A DNA stretch of 51,463 bases, from positions 1-51,463 of the forward strand of contig NZ_VDFP01000018.1 in NCBI RefSeq assembly GCF_009600985.1, given 5' to 3'. The notes under the pieces are model-generated. The model saw only the letters and a list, made by a program, of their open reading frames with translations, searched no databases and had not been told where the DNA came from. This DNA comes from Companilactobacillus halodurans (GTDB lineage Bacteria; Bacillota; Bacilli; Lactobacillales; Lactobacillaceae). Numbering within the stretch: the stretch's first letter is position 1; the number at the start of each line of letters is the position of its first letter. A program made the translations under genes and the position numbers. Of the stretch, positions 35,650 to 45,261 are shown piece after piece.

Positions 35650-35811
35650 GTTTCAACCATATATCAGTGGAGCAATGGTTATTAAACAAGAGGACATAAA
35701 ACTATTTTAAAGTTACCTCTTCCACATAACACAATCCCCAATAGTTATTAAAAAAATATCTAACATAAAAATTTCAATCAATAGAATTCAAGACCACCAA
35801 GGAGAAACAAA
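35650..35811 (+). other. Remaining pheS 5' leader with small hairpins and a direct repeat
   Basis: No gene is visible. It contains an AACCAT/ATGGTT hairpin (35655-35680) and an AAGAGG/CCTCTT hairpin (35688-35721). The first copy of an imperfect 14-bp direct repeat CAAT(G/A)GTTATTAAA (35673-35686 and 35739-35752) overlaps the right arm of the first hairpin. The stretch ends with AAGGAG before pheS. Confidence 0.5.
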
Positions 35812-36858
35812 ATGTCATTAAATGAAACACTAAAGAACCTAAGAGAAAATGGTATCGACGAAGCCAAAAAAGCTCAAAAGCTTCAAGAATTAAACGACCT
35901 AAGAGTTAATCTTTTAGGTAAAAAGGGACCTATCACTAAAGCCTTAAGAGGTATGAAAGATGTTCCTGCAGAAGAACGTCCTGAAATAGGTACCTTAGCT
36001 AATAATGTAAAAAAAGATATTCAATTGGCCATTGAAGAAAAAATGGAAGAATTGAATAAAAAAATCGTTGCTAAAAAGCTGGCTGAAGAAACAATTGATG
36101 TAACTTTGCCTTCCACTAGTCAAAATCAAGGTACAAAGCATATTTTGAATCAAACGATTGAAGACATTGAACAATTCTTTATCGGTCTAGGTTACGAAGT
36201 TGCTGGTGGCTATGAAGTTGAAGAGGACCACTACAATTTTGAAAGATTGAACATCCCTAAGAATCACCCAGCTCGTGATATGCAAGATACTTTCTATTTA
36301 TCAGATGAACTTTTAATGAGAACTCAGACTTCTGCACAAGAAGGTCGTGACATGGAAGCTCATGACTTTTCAAAGGGTCCTTTAAAGATGATTTCACCAG
36401 GTGTCGTTTACCGTCGTGATGATGATGATGCTACTCACTCTCACCAATTCCATCAAATTGAAGGTTTAGTCGTTGATAAAAATATCAGTATGGCTGACTT
36501 GAAAGGTACCTTAGATGCACTTTGTCGTCACGTCTTTGGACCAGACCGTGAAATAAAATTCCGTCCAAGTTATTTCCCATTTACTGAACCATCAGTTGAA
36601 GTTGATGTTTCTTGTTTTAACTGTGGTGGAGAAGGCTGTCGTATTTGTAAGTACACCGGCTGGATCGAAGTTTTAGGTGCCGGACTTACGCACCCTAATG
36701 TTTTAAAGATGTCAGGAATTGACCCTAATGAATACAGTGGTATGGCTTTTGGTCTTGGACCAGAACGTTTTGCCATGCTTAAATATGGAATCAACGATAT
36801 CCGTGATTTCTACTTAAATGATGTAAGATTCCTAGAACAATTCAAAGGAGTAAATTAA
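35812..36858 (+). CDS. pheS: Phenylalanine--tRNA ligase, alpha subunit
   Basis: This 348-residue catalytic subunit forms an (alpha-beta)2 tetramer. The N-terminal coiled coil covers residues 1-85 ([19 protein letters not shown]). Class II motif 2 is in [22 protein letters not shown] and motif 3 is [14 protein letters not shown]. Substrate-pocket residues lie in [21 protein letters not shown] precedes the ATG. It is 4 nt from pheT and is read from the T-box leader upstream. Confidence 0.97.
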   Translation: MSLNETLKNLRENGIDEAKKAQKLQELNDLRVNLLGKKGPITKALRGMKDVPAEERPEIGTLANNVKKDIQLAIEEKMEELNKKIVAKKLAEETIDVTLPSTSQNQGTKHILNQTIEDIEQFFIGLGYEVAGGYEVEEDHYNFERLNIPKNHPARDMQDTFYLSDELLMRTQTSAQEGRDMEAHDFSKGPLKMISPGVVYRRDDDDATHSHQFHQIEGLVVDKNISMADLKGTLDALCRHVFGPDREIKFRPSYFPFTEPSVEVDVSCFNCGGEGCRICKYTGWIEVLGAGLTHPNVLKMSGIDPNEYSGMAFGLGPERFAMLKYGINDIRDFYLNDVRFLEQFKGVN

Positions 36859-36862
36859 GATA

Positions 36863-39268
36863 ATGAAGATTTCAACAAGTTGGTTAAAAGAATACATTCC
36901 AGTTACACATACAGTCGAAGAAATGGCTAATAAAATTTCTTTAACTGGGATTGAATCAAGTCCAGTTAAATTAGGAGAAGAGTTGACTGATTTAGTTGTC
37001 GGCCATATCACAAGCGTGATAGCTCATCCTAATTCAGACCACTTAAAAGTTTGCCAAGTAGATGTTGGTGAATCAGAAGAAATTCAAATCGTCTGTGGTG
37101 CTCCTAATGTGGCAAAAGGTCAATACGTTATCGTTGCAAGACATGGCGCACACTTGCCTAATGGCGTTAGGATCAAGCGTGGCAAAATCCGTGGCCAAGA
37201 GTCAAATGGCATGATTTGTGGTTTAGACGAAGTCGGCGTCCCTAGTCAATACATGCCTGAAGAATTTGCTAACGGCATTTATGTTTTCGACGACCCTCAA
37301 AAACCAGGCGAAGATGTTTATGATCTCCTTGGTTTAAAAGATGAAATGATCGATATCGATATCACGCCTAATCGTGCTGATACTTTGGGTATGCGTGGTG
37401 CTGCTTGGGAAATCGGTGCAACTTATAATGAAAAACCAACATTTAAGAAACCAGAATTGAATCAAACAAAAGTTCAAGACGATGCAGATGTCACTGTAAA
37501 AGTCGCTGAAAAAGACTTAGTACCTGATTATTTATTACGTGAGTTAAAAGGTGTAACTGTTTCTCACAGTCCGCTTTGGATGCAAAGAAGGTTGTGGAAT
37601 CAAAACATCCAACCAGTTAATAATGTCGTCGATGCAGCTAACTACGTTATGATTGAATACGGTCAACCTATTCAAGCTTATGATTTAGATAAACTTCAAG
37701 ATAAAGACTTAACAGTTAGGTTCGCTAAAGATGGCGATAAATTAGTATTGGATGATCAAGATAAGGTTCTTGATAAAAATGACTTGATTGTTGCTTCTAA
37801 TAAGGAAATTTTAGGATTAGCTGGAGTAATTAATGGCAAAACTGCTGCGGTTGACGAAAATACGAAAAATGTTTTACTAGAGGCAGGGGTTTTTGATGGT
37901 GCCACTGTTCGTAAAACTGCTCAAAGACACGACCTACGTGGCGATGACTCTAACCGTTTTGAAAAGGGCGTTGATAATGGCATCGTTGACGAAGCACTTT
38001 TACGTGCCACTCAATTAGTTGATCAAAATAGTGACGCAACAACTATTTCAAAGGATATTGTTGGTAATTACACTAAGGCAGAACCAACTGTTATCAAAGG
38101 TAGCATTAATCATATTAATCATTTGATGGGCTTAGACCTTTCTAGTGATGAGATTCTTGATATTTTTGACCGCTTAGGTTTTGAAACAGAATTATCTGGC
38201 GATGATGTGACTGTTACGATTCCAACTCGTCGTTGGGACATGACTATCGAAGCCGACTTGGTTGAAGAAGTTAATCGAATTTATGGGTACGAGAACTTAC
38301 CTAATACTTTACCTGCAGGAATGGAGACACGTGGCGGCTACAGCAAGAAGCGAGAATTAAGCAATAAGCTTCGCGATATTTTACTTGGTGCCGGCATGGA
38401 TGAAGTTATTAATTTCTCGCTTTTAAGTAAAAAAGAAGTTGAAGATTTCAACACGATTCACACAGAATATACTAAGTTATTGCATCCGATGACTGAAGAT
38501 CACGAATACTTACGCAACAGCTTGATTCCAGGTTTAGTTAGAAACGTGGCTTATAATCAAGCTCGTAAAAATGACAATCTCAAGATTTTTGAGCAAGCTA
38601 GAATATTTGACCGTCCAACTGGTCAAGCTCGTCCAAATGAAGTATCTTATATTTCAGGTGCTGTCAGTGGAGATGTCGTAGTCGATTCATGGAATACTCA
38701 AGCTCAAAAAGTCGATTTCTATTATGTTAAGGGAATCGTGGATGAACTATTGTCATTTACCAATAGCGATGCCACATTTAGTTATGAAGCTACTGATGAA
38801 TACAAAAACCTTCACCCAGGTCAAACAGCTAAAATTTTAGCTAACGATCAAGTAATTGGTCTTATTGGTAAGTTGCATCCTGATTATCAAAAATCCCAAA
38901 ATGTTTCGGATACGTTTGTTTTTGAATTGAATATCGATCTATTGTATGAATTGAATTCTAAGAACGTAAAAGCTCAAAGTGCGCCTAAATATCCTGCTGT
39001 AACTCGTGATTTAGCTATTTTAGTTGGAAAAGATATTAATAATAGTCAAATTATTGCTGACATTTTCGCTAATGGCGGCAAATACTTGCAAGATGTTAAT
39101 ATCTTTGATGTCTATCAAGGTAAAAATATTCAACCAAATCACAAATCACTTGGTTATCACTTAGAATTCTTAAATCCTAACGATACTTTAACTGATGAAG
39201 AGGTTGAAAAGGCATTCTCACTTGTTAAAGAAAGTTTGGTACAAAAATTTAACGTAGAAATTAGATAA
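36863..39268 (+). CDS. pheT: Phenylalanine--tRNA ligase, beta subunit
   Basis: This is an 801-residue subunit. The tRNA-binding EMAP-like domain is at about residues 40-150 (VGHITSVIAHPNSDHLKVCQVDVG). The B3/B4 editing domain is at about 210-385 (QPVNNVVDAANYVMIEYGQP). The B5 domain is at about 405-475 and a catalytic-like core follows. The C-terminal FDX-ACB anticodon-binding domain is at about 705-801 (PKYPAVTRDLAILV). It follows pheS by 4 nt. Confidence 0.97.
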   Translation: MKISTSWLKEYIPVTHTVEEMANKISLTGIESSPVKLGEELTDLVVGHITSVIAHPNSDHLKVCQVDVGESEEIQIVCGAPNVAKGQYVIVARHGAHLPNGVRIKRGKIRGQESNGMICGLDEVGVPSQYMPEEFANGIYVFDDPQKPGEDVYDLLGLKDEMIDIDITPNRADTLGMRGAAWEIGATYNEKPTFKKPELNQTKVQDDADVTVKVAEKDLVPDYLLRELKGVTVSHSPLWMQRRLWNQNIQPVNNVVDAANYVMIEYGQPIQAYDLDKLQDKDLTVRFAKDGDKLVLDDQDKVLDKNDLIVASNKEILGLAGVINGKTAAVDENTKNVLLEAGVFDGATVRKTAQRHDLRGDDSNRFEKGVDNGIVDEALLRATQLVDQNSDATTISKDIVGNYTKAEPTVIKGSINHINHLMGLDLSSDEILDIFDRLGFETELSGDDVTVTIPTRRWDMTIEADLVEEVNRIYGYENLPNTLPAGMETRGGYSKKRELSNKLRDILLGAGMDEVINFSLLSKKEVEDFNTIHTEYTKLLHPMTEDHEYLRNSLIPGLVRNVAYNQARKNDNLKIFEQARIFDRPTGQARPNEVSYISGAVSGDVVVDSWNTQAQKVDFYYVKGIVDELLSFTNSDATFSYEATDEYKNLHPGQTAKILANDQVIGLIGKLHPDYQKSQNVSDTFVFELNIDLLYELNSKNVKAQSAPKYPAVTRDLAILVGKDINNSQIIADIFANGGKYLQDVNIFDVYQGKNIQPNHKSLGYHLEFLNPNDTLTDEEVEKAFSLVKESLVQKFNVEIR

Positions 39269-39283
39269 TTATGCTGAAACTAA

Positions 39284-39292
39284 TGGTATAAT
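39284..39292 (+). promoter_or_regulatory. Extended -10 promoter of mltG
   Basis: TGGTATAAT (TGn plus perfect TATAAT) lies 30 bp upstream of the mltG start. No good -35 is visible, which is acceptable for an extended -10 promoter. Confidence 0.6.
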
Positions 39293-39321
39293 TCTAATAA
39301 ATTAACTCGGGAGGCTGTGTC

Positions 39322-40473
39322 TTGAGCCAGAAGGATGATAAAAAAGAAGCATTGAAACGTGAATCGGGTGAAAAAGTAAAAACCCGAGCTCAAGAACGTT
39401 CAGTAGCTAATCATATAGCTTATTGTATAGTAGGGGTGATTGCTGTTTTAGCAGTAGTCGTTGCTATTATCGGCTTCAATTATGTAAACAGTTCATTGCA
39501 ACCTTACAATGAAAAGAGTAAGGAAACGATAGTCGTTAAAATACCAATGGGGTCTTCGACTAAAGAGATTGCTAAAACACTTGAAAAAGATAAGATTATT
39601 AAGAGTGCAACAGTTTTCAATTTTTATACGAAAGCTCAAAACTACAATAATTTTCAGGCTGGTTATTTCAAATTCAAACAGTCGATGGATATGAGTCAAG
39701 TCGTTAAACAGCTTCAAAAAGGTGGTACGGCAGAAGTCCCAGCTGGTGCATCTACTGATTCAGTGTTAGTTCGTGAAGGTGTTACAATTGACGAGATTGG
39801 TGACCAAATTCAAAAGAGTACTCATTTTAAGAAGAAAGATTTCTTGAAATTAATGAAAAACAAGAAATATTTGAAGCAACTTCAAAAGAAGTACCCTGAA
39901 TTATTGGATTCAACCATGGCTAAAAAGAATGTTAGATATCATTTGGAGGGTTATTTATTCCCTGCGACTTATGGAATCTACAAAGGTTTGACTTTGAAAC
40001 AATTAGTTAACCAAATGGTTGAAAAAGAGAATCAAGAACTAGAACCTTATTACGATAAGATTAAGGAGAAAGGTCTGACGGTTCAACAAACTTTGACTTT
40101 GGCATCATTAGTTGAACGTGAAGGTGTTAAGAACTCTGATCGTAGAAAGATTGCTGGCGTGTTCTTCAATCGTATTGATATTGATATGCCAATTCAATCT
40201 GATATTTCTGTCATGTATGCTTTGAATAAGCATAAGACGAAGTTATCAAGAAAAGATGTTAGAGTAAAATCTCCATATAATCTCTATAAACATGCAGGTT
40301 ATGGTCCTGGACCATTTAATACTCCAAGTCTTCAAGCAATTGAAGCTACTTTGAATCCTGCAGATAGAGATGAAAATTATCTCTACTTTGTTGCAAGTTT
40401 GAAGACAGGTAAGGTATATTATTCACATACATTAGAGGAACATGAGAATAAGAACTCTTCATTAGGTCAATAA
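39322..40473 (+). CDS. mltG: Endolytic murein transglycosylase MltG
   Basis: This is a 383-residue inner-membrane lytic transglycosylase that cuts nascent glycan strands and helps set their length. A charged cytosolic N terminus (residues 1-30) precedes one membrane helix (about 32-52). A LysM-like domain (VVKIPMGSSTKEIAKTLEK) and the YceG catalytic domain follow, with the catalytic Glu in LASLVEREG and the signature YNLYKHAGYGPGPFNTP. It starts at TTG 39322 after GGGAGG. Confidence 0.95.
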   Translation: MSQKDDKKEALKRESGEKVKTRAQERSVANHIAYCIVGVIAVLAVVVAIIGFNYVNSSLQPYNEKSKETIVVKIPMGSSTKEIAKTLEKDKIIKSATVFNFYTKAQNYNNFQAGYFKFKQSMDMSQVVKQLQKGGTAEVPAGASTDSVLVREGVTIDEIGDQIQKSTHFKKKDFLKLMKNKKYLKQLQKKYPELLDSTMAKKNVRYHLEGYLFPATYGIYKGLTLKQLVNQMVEKENQELEPYYDKIKEKGLTVQQTLTLASLVEREGVKNSDRRKIAGVFFNRIDIDMPIQSDISVMYALNKHKTKLSRKDVRVKSPYNLYKHAGYGPGPFNTPSLQAIEATLNPADRDENYLYFVASLKTGKVYYSHTLEEHENKNSSLGQ

Positions 40474-40494
40474 TGTATAATTAAATAGAAAAAT

Positions 40495-40533
40495 AAATGT
40501 CATCTAATCACAGTAGATTAGATGACATTTTGA
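40495..40533 (+). terminator. Rho-independent terminator after mltG
   Basis: AAATGTCATCTAATC is perfectly complementary to GATTAGATGACATTT around a 6-nt loop. The T-run is short. Confidence 0.85.
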
Positions 40534-40568
40534 AATTAGATTAAATAATTAAAAGGAAGTTTTTAAAA

Positions 40569-41045
40569 ATGGCAGACAGAAGTTATCCAATGACAGCTCA
40601 AGGTAAGAAAGACCTAGAAAAAGAATTAGAAAACTTGAAGAAAGTTAAACGTCCGGAAGTTATCAATCGTATTAAAATTGCTAGAAGTTTTGGTGATCTT
40701 TCAGAAAACTCTGAATACACATCTGCTAAGGATGAACAAAGTGTGATTGAATCAAGAATTTCTTCAATCATTGAACAAATTCAATATGCAAAAGTAATCG
40801 ATGCTGATGAAGTTGCTGAAGATGAAATTTCAATCGGTAAAAAAGTTACTGTTCAAGAAGATGGCGAAGAACCAGATATTTATACAATCGTTGGTTCATC
40901 AGAATCTGATCCTGACTCTGGCAAGATTTCAAATGATTCCCCAATTGCTAAGGCATTATTAGGCAAGCACGTAGGCGATACAGTAACTGTTGAAACACCT
41001 GTTGGCAGTTACGATGTGAAAGTCAAAGCCGTGGAAGTTGCTTAA
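40569..41045 (+). CDS. greA: Transcription elongation factor GreA
   Basis: This 158-residue factor enters the RNA polymerase secondary channel and triggers cleavage of backtracked RNA. The N-terminal coiled coil has the acidic tip [15 protein letters not shown]. The C-terminal FKBP-like domain has [20 protein letters not shown] and [19 protein letters not shown] precedes the ATG. It follows mltG as in many lactobacilli. Confidence 0.97.
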   Translation: MADRSYPMTAQGKKDLEKELENLKKVKRPEVINRIKIARSFGDLSENSEYTSAKDEQSVIESRISSIIEQIQYAKVIDADEVAEDEISIGKKVTVQEDGEEPDIYTIVGSSESDPDSGKISNDSPIAKALLGKHVGDTVTVETPVGSYDVKVKAVEVA

Positions 41046-41096
41046 TGAAGACGTTTTCTGCTATGTTTATCTTAGTAAAATATTGAGGTGAACATG

Positions 41097-41393
41097 ATGA
41101 AAATAGAGTTAACTGACAAAGCAACGCAATGGTTTGAAAAAGAATTAGATTTAGTACCTGGTGATGGAATACATTTCTACGGTAAGGTCTATGGCAAAAC
41201 AATGGTTCATGAGGGATTTTCAATAGCAATGCGTAAAGAAAAACCTGTCGATCCTGTAGCAGATACAGTCATTGATGGTGTATCATATTACATAACTGAC
41301 AGTGATACTTGGTTTTTTGCAAGATATGATTTGTTAGTTGATTATGATCCTGATCTTGATGGACCAAAGTATATTTTTAAATCGAATGAATAA
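41097..41393 (+). CDS. HesB/IscA-like domain protein without cysteines
   Basis: This 98-residue protein resembles the HesB/YfhF-type iron-sulfur biogenesis fold (MKIELTDKATQWFEKEL, then GDGIHFYGKVYG and SYYITDSDTWFF). It has no cysteine at all, so it cannot hold a cluster the way IscA does. Such Cys-free members are common in lactobacilli and their role is unknown. I chose ATG 41097, 6 nt after GAGGTG; ATG 41094 is the alternative. A terminator overlaps its last codons. Confidence 0.75.
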   Translation: MKIELTDKATQWFEKELDLVPGDGIHFYGKVYGKTMVHEGFSIAMRKEKPVDPVADTVIDGVSYYITDSDTWFFARYDLLVDYDPDLDGPKYIFKSNE

Positions 41394-41407
41394 TCGTTCG
41401 TTTTTTT
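41383..41407 (+). terminator. Rho-independent terminator after the HesB-like gene
   Basis: CGAATGA pairs with TCGTTCG (one G-U) around ATAA and runs into T7. The left arm is coding. Confidence 0.8.
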
Positions 41408-41418
41408 GAAGGATAAAT

Positions 41419-43527
41419 ATGAGAAGAATACTGGATATAATAAAGAAAAGAACAGGTAGTCAAGCGAAGTCTACTATTCCATTTCGACTAAACCTGCTTT
41501 TTTTTATTGTCTTTGTTCTATTCGCAATGCTAGTTGGACAGCTTGCTTATTTACAGATCGTTTATGGTGGTAAATTTCAAGCAGAAGTTGATCGAACAGA
41601 TAAGACAGTAATGACAGGCAGTGTCCCTCGTGGGATGATTTATGATTCAAAAGGTAGACTTTTGGTTGGGAATTCAACTGAAAATGCTATTTCTTATACG
41701 AAAAGTGGAAGCGTCAGTTCATCTGATATTTATACGATCGTTAATAGATTAACTAAATATATGTCAGTTGAAGTTGATGATTTAAGTTCACGTGACAAAG
41801 CTGATTATATTTTGTCAGCTCCTGGGAAATCAGAAAAAGTCACTAAACAGATGCCTAAATCGCAACGGGTAAATTCCGATGGGGATGCTTTATCCTCTAG
41901 TAAACTTTATAATAATGAAGTTAAGTATATTGAGAAACAAGGTATTCATCTAAATAAGAAAGATTTGCAACGTGCGACATTGTTTAAAAAAATGAGTGCT
42001 GCTTATTCATTATCAACAGTTTTCCTAAAAGATAAGGATCTTACTTCTAGAGAAATTGCTCAAGTTAGTGAGCACTTGACTGAACTTCCAGGAGTAAGTA
42101 TTGGAACTAACTGGAATCGTGAATATCCACAAGGTAAATCAATTGCAAGTATTATCGGTGGGGTATCTACTGAACAACAAGGTATTCCAGATAGTGAATT
42201 GAATACGATGCTTGCTGCTGGTTATTCACGAAATGATCGTGTCGGTACTAGTTATCTAGAAAAGAGTTATGAATCGATTCTTGCTGGAACTAAGAGTCAA
42301 CGTGAAGTCCAAGTTGGTTCAAATAATCAAATTAAAAAGAGTAAATTAGTTTATGGTGGTCAAAAGGGTGGAAACCTTAATTTGACGATTGATTCAAAAT
42401 TCCAAAAGAAAGTCCAAGCGGATCTTAAGGAACAATATGATGCTGCTAAATCAGCAGGTATTACTCAATACTCAGATGGTGCATATGTTGTGGCAATGAA
42501 TCCTAAGACTGGAGCTATTTTAGCAATGGCTGGAATTCACAATAATCCTAAGACAGGTAAGACTTCTGAAGATGCTTTAGGTGTCATTAACAGAACCTTT
42601 GTTATGGGTTCTGCTGTTAAAGGTGCTACTGTTTTAGGTGCTTTGATGGATGGAGTTATTACGCCATCAAATAATACAATTGCTGATGAACCGGTTTATC
42701 TACCAGGTACAGCGGTTAAAAAATCTGTTTATCCAATTGGTACTTTTAGTAGTTTAACTGCTGAGCAAGCTCTACAATTTTCTTCCAATGAGTATATGAT
42801 GGCTCTAGCAATGAAGGAAGGACATGCCAAATATGTTCCAAAGGAATCATTAACGTTAGATTCAGATATTTTCTCGAAGATGAGAGGTTATTTCAATCAA
42901 TTTGGGTTAGGTGTCAAAACTGGTATTGATATTTCTGGTGAAACAACAGGGATCGAAGGTTCAACTAGAAATAGCAGTGGTCAATTGAAGACTGGTTCTG
43001 CACTTGATTTGTCCTATGGTAACTATGATGCCTATACCTTAATTGAAATGGCACAATACATTTCAACAATTGCTAATGGTGGTTATCGTCTAAGGCCTTA
43101 TATTGTTCAATCAATTCAAAAGACTAAGGACAACGGTAAGAAAGGTGCTTTGACATCAGTTACTAAACCATCTGTCTTGAATAAGGTTGGGTTCACCCAA
43201 GATGAGTTGAATGTCGTTAGAAAAGGTATGTATGCCGCAGTTCATGGTAGTGGTTATTGGACAACAGCTACTAAATTAGCTGATATAAGTCCTTCAGTTG
43301 CTGCTAAAACTGGTACAGCTCAATCATTCTACTACGACCCTGATAATCCAAGTTCAGATCCACCAGAAACAATTACAACTAGTCTAGTTAGTTTCGGTCC
43401 TTATAAGAATCCTAATATTGCTATGGCAATTGTATTTCCTAATTTAACTAGTGAAACAGGTAGTTATCCAAACTTGCTGGCAAAACAAATTTATACTGAC
43501 TACTTTAAGATGACAGGTCAGAAATAA
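41419..43527 (+). CDS. Class B penicillin-binding protein (transpeptidase)
   Basis: This is a 702-residue monofunctional peptidoglycan transpeptidase. It has a short cytosolic basic N terminus, one membrane helix (about residues 24-46) and an N-terminal dimerisation domain with SVPRGMIYDSKGRLL. The transpeptidase domain has S398-A-V-K401, SSN (in FSSNEYMMAL) and KTG (AAKTGTAQ). Position before rpmG, FTHF ligase, rhomboid, yqgQ and glcK matches B. subtilis pbpA (PBP2A, side-wall elongation), while lactobacilli often label it PBP2B. The start is the ATG at 41419 after AAGGA. Confidence 0.92.
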   Translation: MRRILDIIKKRTGSQAKSTIPFRLNLLFFIVFVLFAMLVGQLAYLQIVYGGKFQAEVDRTDKTVMTGSVPRGMIYDSKGRLLVGNSTENAISYTKSGSVSSSDIYTIVNRLTKYMSVEVDDLSSRDKADYILSAPGKSEKVTKQMPKSQRVNSDGDALSSSKLYNNEVKYIEKQGIHLNKKDLQRATLFKKMSAAYSLSTVFLKDKDLTSREIAQVSEHLTELPGVSIGTNWNREYPQGKSIASIIGGVSTEQQGIPDSELNTMLAAGYSRNDRVGTSYLEKSYESILAGTKSQREVQVGSNNQIKKSKLVYGGQKGGNLNLTIDSKFQKKVQADLKEQYDAAKSAGITQYSDGAYVVAMNPKTGAILAMAGIHNNPKTGKTSEDALGVINRTFVMGSAVKGATVLGALMDGVITPSNNTIADEPVYLPGTAVKKSVYPIGTFSSLTAEQALQFSSNEYMMALAMKEGHAKYVPKESLTLDSDIFSKMRGYFNQFGLGVKTGIDISGETTGIEGSTRNSSGQLKTGSALDLSYGNYDAYTLIEMAQYISTIANGGYRLRPYIVQSIQKTKDNGKKGALTSVTKPSVLNKVGFTQDELNVVRKGMYAAVHGSGYWTTATKLADISPSVAAKTGTAQSFYYDPDNPSSDPPETITTSLVSFGPYKNPNIAMAIVFPNLTSETGSYPNLLAKQIYTDYFKMTGQK

Positions 43528-43614
43528 TCTGAATTTGACCTTTTAAAATTACTGAAAAAATGATATATTTAATTAGTTGAATTTAGTTAAGTTTTATGAA
43601 AGGATGTTCCAAAG

Positions 43615-43764
43615 ATGAGAGTAAACATAACAATGGAATGTACTTCATGTCATGAACGTACATATCTAACAAGTAAAAGCAAACGTAACAATCCAGATCG
43701 TCTTGAACTAAAGAAATATTGTCCACGCGAACGTACTGTTACTTTGTATCGTGAAACAAAATAA
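43615..43764 (+). CDS. rpmG: 50S ribosomal protein L33
   Basis: This 49-residue protein begins [20 protein letters not shown] and ends with the family tail LYRETK. The first cysteine pair (CTSC) is intact. The second has only one cysteine (YCPRER), as in the B. subtilis RpmGB form, so zinc binding is probably lost. AAAGGATG precedes the ATG. It has its own terminator and is separated from the penicillin-binding protein gene by 87 bp. Confidence 0.97.
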   Translation: MRVNITMECTSCHERTYLTSKSKRNNPDRLELKKYCPRERTVTLYRETK

Positions 43765-43796
43765 ACAACAGGTTAAACCCCTGTTGTTTTTTTTTC
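43764..43796 (+). terminator. Rho-independent terminator after rpmG
   Basis: AACAACAGG pairs with CCTGTTGTT and runs into a long T-run directly after the stop. Confidence 0.9.
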
Positions 43797-43813
43797 TAAG
43801 GAGTGATGATTAG

Positions 43814-44383
43814 TTGGATAAAGTAAGCTTTAGAAAAAAACAGATTGATTTAGTTAGCGACTTTATGAAGTCTGACAAAGCTCAAAAAGAAATCAATAAT
43901 CTTTATTTTCAATTGTTTAATAATCTTGATTTTCAAAATTCGTCAAGTATCGGAATCACTTTGAGTATGAACGATGAGATTCCGACTTTTCCAATCATTA
44001 ATCAATGTTGGGAAATGGGAAAAGAAGTATATATTCCAAAGACTTTTTCTGATTATTCAATGACGTTTGTTAAATATACCCAAGATACAGAACTTGAGGA
44101 TAATTATTATGGAACAAGTGAACCAAAGAATTATCAAACTGATGTCATGAATCCACCAGACTTATTGATAACTCCTGGACTTGCTTATTCTAGTGATAAG
44201 AATCGTTTGGGAAAGGGATTCGGATGTTTTGATAGATATTTGGCGAAATATCCAACTAAAACGCTTGCTTTAGCGTTATCAATTCAATATTATCAAGATA
44301 CGCCTTGGCCAGTGTATGTTTTGGATAAAAAAATTGATGACATAATAATTTCTTCGGTGGACCAAAATGCAGATATTCAGTAG
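43814..44383 (+). CDS. 5-formyltetrahydrofolate cyclo-ligase
   Basis: This 189-residue enzyme converts 5-formyl-THF to 5,10-methenyl-THF using ATP. It has MNDEIPTFPIINQCWEMGKEVYIPK and the ATP/Mg loop LLITPGLAYSSDKNRLGKGFGCFDRYLAK, a variant of the usual GxGGGYYDR motif. It starts at TTG 43814 after AAGGAG. It overlaps the rhomboid gene by 17 nt, an arrangement also found in the B. subtilis yqgN-yqgP region. Confidence 0.93.
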   Translation: MDKVSFRKKQIDLVSDFMKSDKAQKEINNLYFQLFNNLDFQNSSSIGITLSMNDEIPTFPIINQCWEMGKEVYIPKTFSDYSMTFVKYTQDTELEDNYYGTSEPKNYQTDVMNPPDLLITPGLAYSSDKNRLGKGFGCFDRYLAKYPTKTLALALSIQYYQDTPWPVYVLDKKIDDIIISSVDQNADIQ

Positions 44384-45044
44384 ACAAAATAAAGCCTATG
44401 TAACGTGGACCCTCTTGGCCATAACAATTGTTGTATTTTTGATAGAGACCTTCATTGGAGGCTCACAAAAATACAGCACTTTGATTTTAATGGGGGCAAA
44501 AACTAATTGGTTAGTACAAGCTGGTCAGTGGTGGCGATTATTTACTCCAATATTTTTACACATTGGCTTCTTCCATATTTTAATGAATGGGTTTACACTG
44601 TTATATGTTGGTCAAGTTTTAGAACCTATTATCGGTCATTGGCGATTTTTAGCGATTTATTTAGTAAGCGGCGTTACTGGAAATTTGGCAAGTTTTGCTT
44701 TTGGAGCAAACAACGCTATTTCAGCGGGGGCCAGTACTTCCTTATTTGGGATGTTTGCAGTCTTTTTAGCACTTGCTGCGATCTATCGTGAGAATCGTTT
44801 TATTATCGAATTAGGAAAAAGTTTTTTGGCATTGATAGTTATCAATTTATTGATGGATCTAACTATGAGCGGGATTGACATTTGGGGTCATGTTGGTGGC
44901 GCTCTTGGCGGGTTGTTGTTGGGATACGGTTTATCCGTTCCAAAAAGCAGACGGCCTAAAATGATTTATCGAATAATTTCAATAATAGCTGTTTTTGCCA
45001 TCGCTTATTTTATGTATGCAAAGGGTATGATAGTTTATGGATAA
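44367..45044 (+). CDS. Rhomboid family intramembrane serine protease
   Basis: This is a 225-residue integral membrane protease with about six to seven helices. The conserved Asn is in HIGFFHILMNG, the catalytic Ser in SAGASTSLFGMF and the catalytic His in WGHVGGALGGLLLG. It lacks the long soluble N-terminal domain of B. subtilis YqgP/GluP. Position after the FTHF ligase and before yqgQ matches that gene. Its substrates are unknown. It overlaps yqgQ by 8 nt. Confidence 0.92.
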   Translation: MQIFSRQNKAYVTWTLLAITIVVFLIETFIGGSQKYSTLILMGAKTNWLVQAGQWWRLFTPIFLHIGFFHILMNGFTLLYVGQVLEPIIGHWRFLAIYLVSGVTGNLASFAFGANNAISAGASTSLFGMFAVFLALAAIYRENRFIIELGKSFLALIVINLLMDLTMSGIDIWGHVGGALGGLLLGYGLSVPKSRRPKMIYRIISIIAVFAIAYFMYAKGMIVYG

Positions 45045-45261
45045 TATGAGCTTTAGAACCCTCTATGATGTACAACAATTATTGAAAAAATTTGGGACTT
45101 TCGTTCACCTTGGTAAGAGACTTTGGGACATCGAACTCATGTTTATCGAAGTAAAAAAGTTGTATGAAAATGAAATGATCGACAAACAGACCTTTATACG
45201 TGCTCAATTGGTCTTAAAAAGGGAGCACAGAAAAGAAGAAGAAAAGGACAGATCAAAGTGA
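45037..45261 (+). CDS. yqgQ: YqgQ family protein (DUF910)
   Basis: This 74-residue helical protein has the YqgQ signature TLYDVQQLLKKFGTFVHLGKR and WDIELMFIEVKKLYENEMI, and a charged C-terminal tail. Function is unknown; B. subtilis YqgQ has been suggested to bind nucleic acid. It sits between rhomboid and glucokinase and overlaps both (8 and 4 nt). Confidence 0.92.
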   Translation: MDNMSFRTLYDVQQLLKKFGTFVHLGKRLWDIELMFIEVKKLYENEMIDKQTFIRAQLVLKREHRKEEEKDRSK

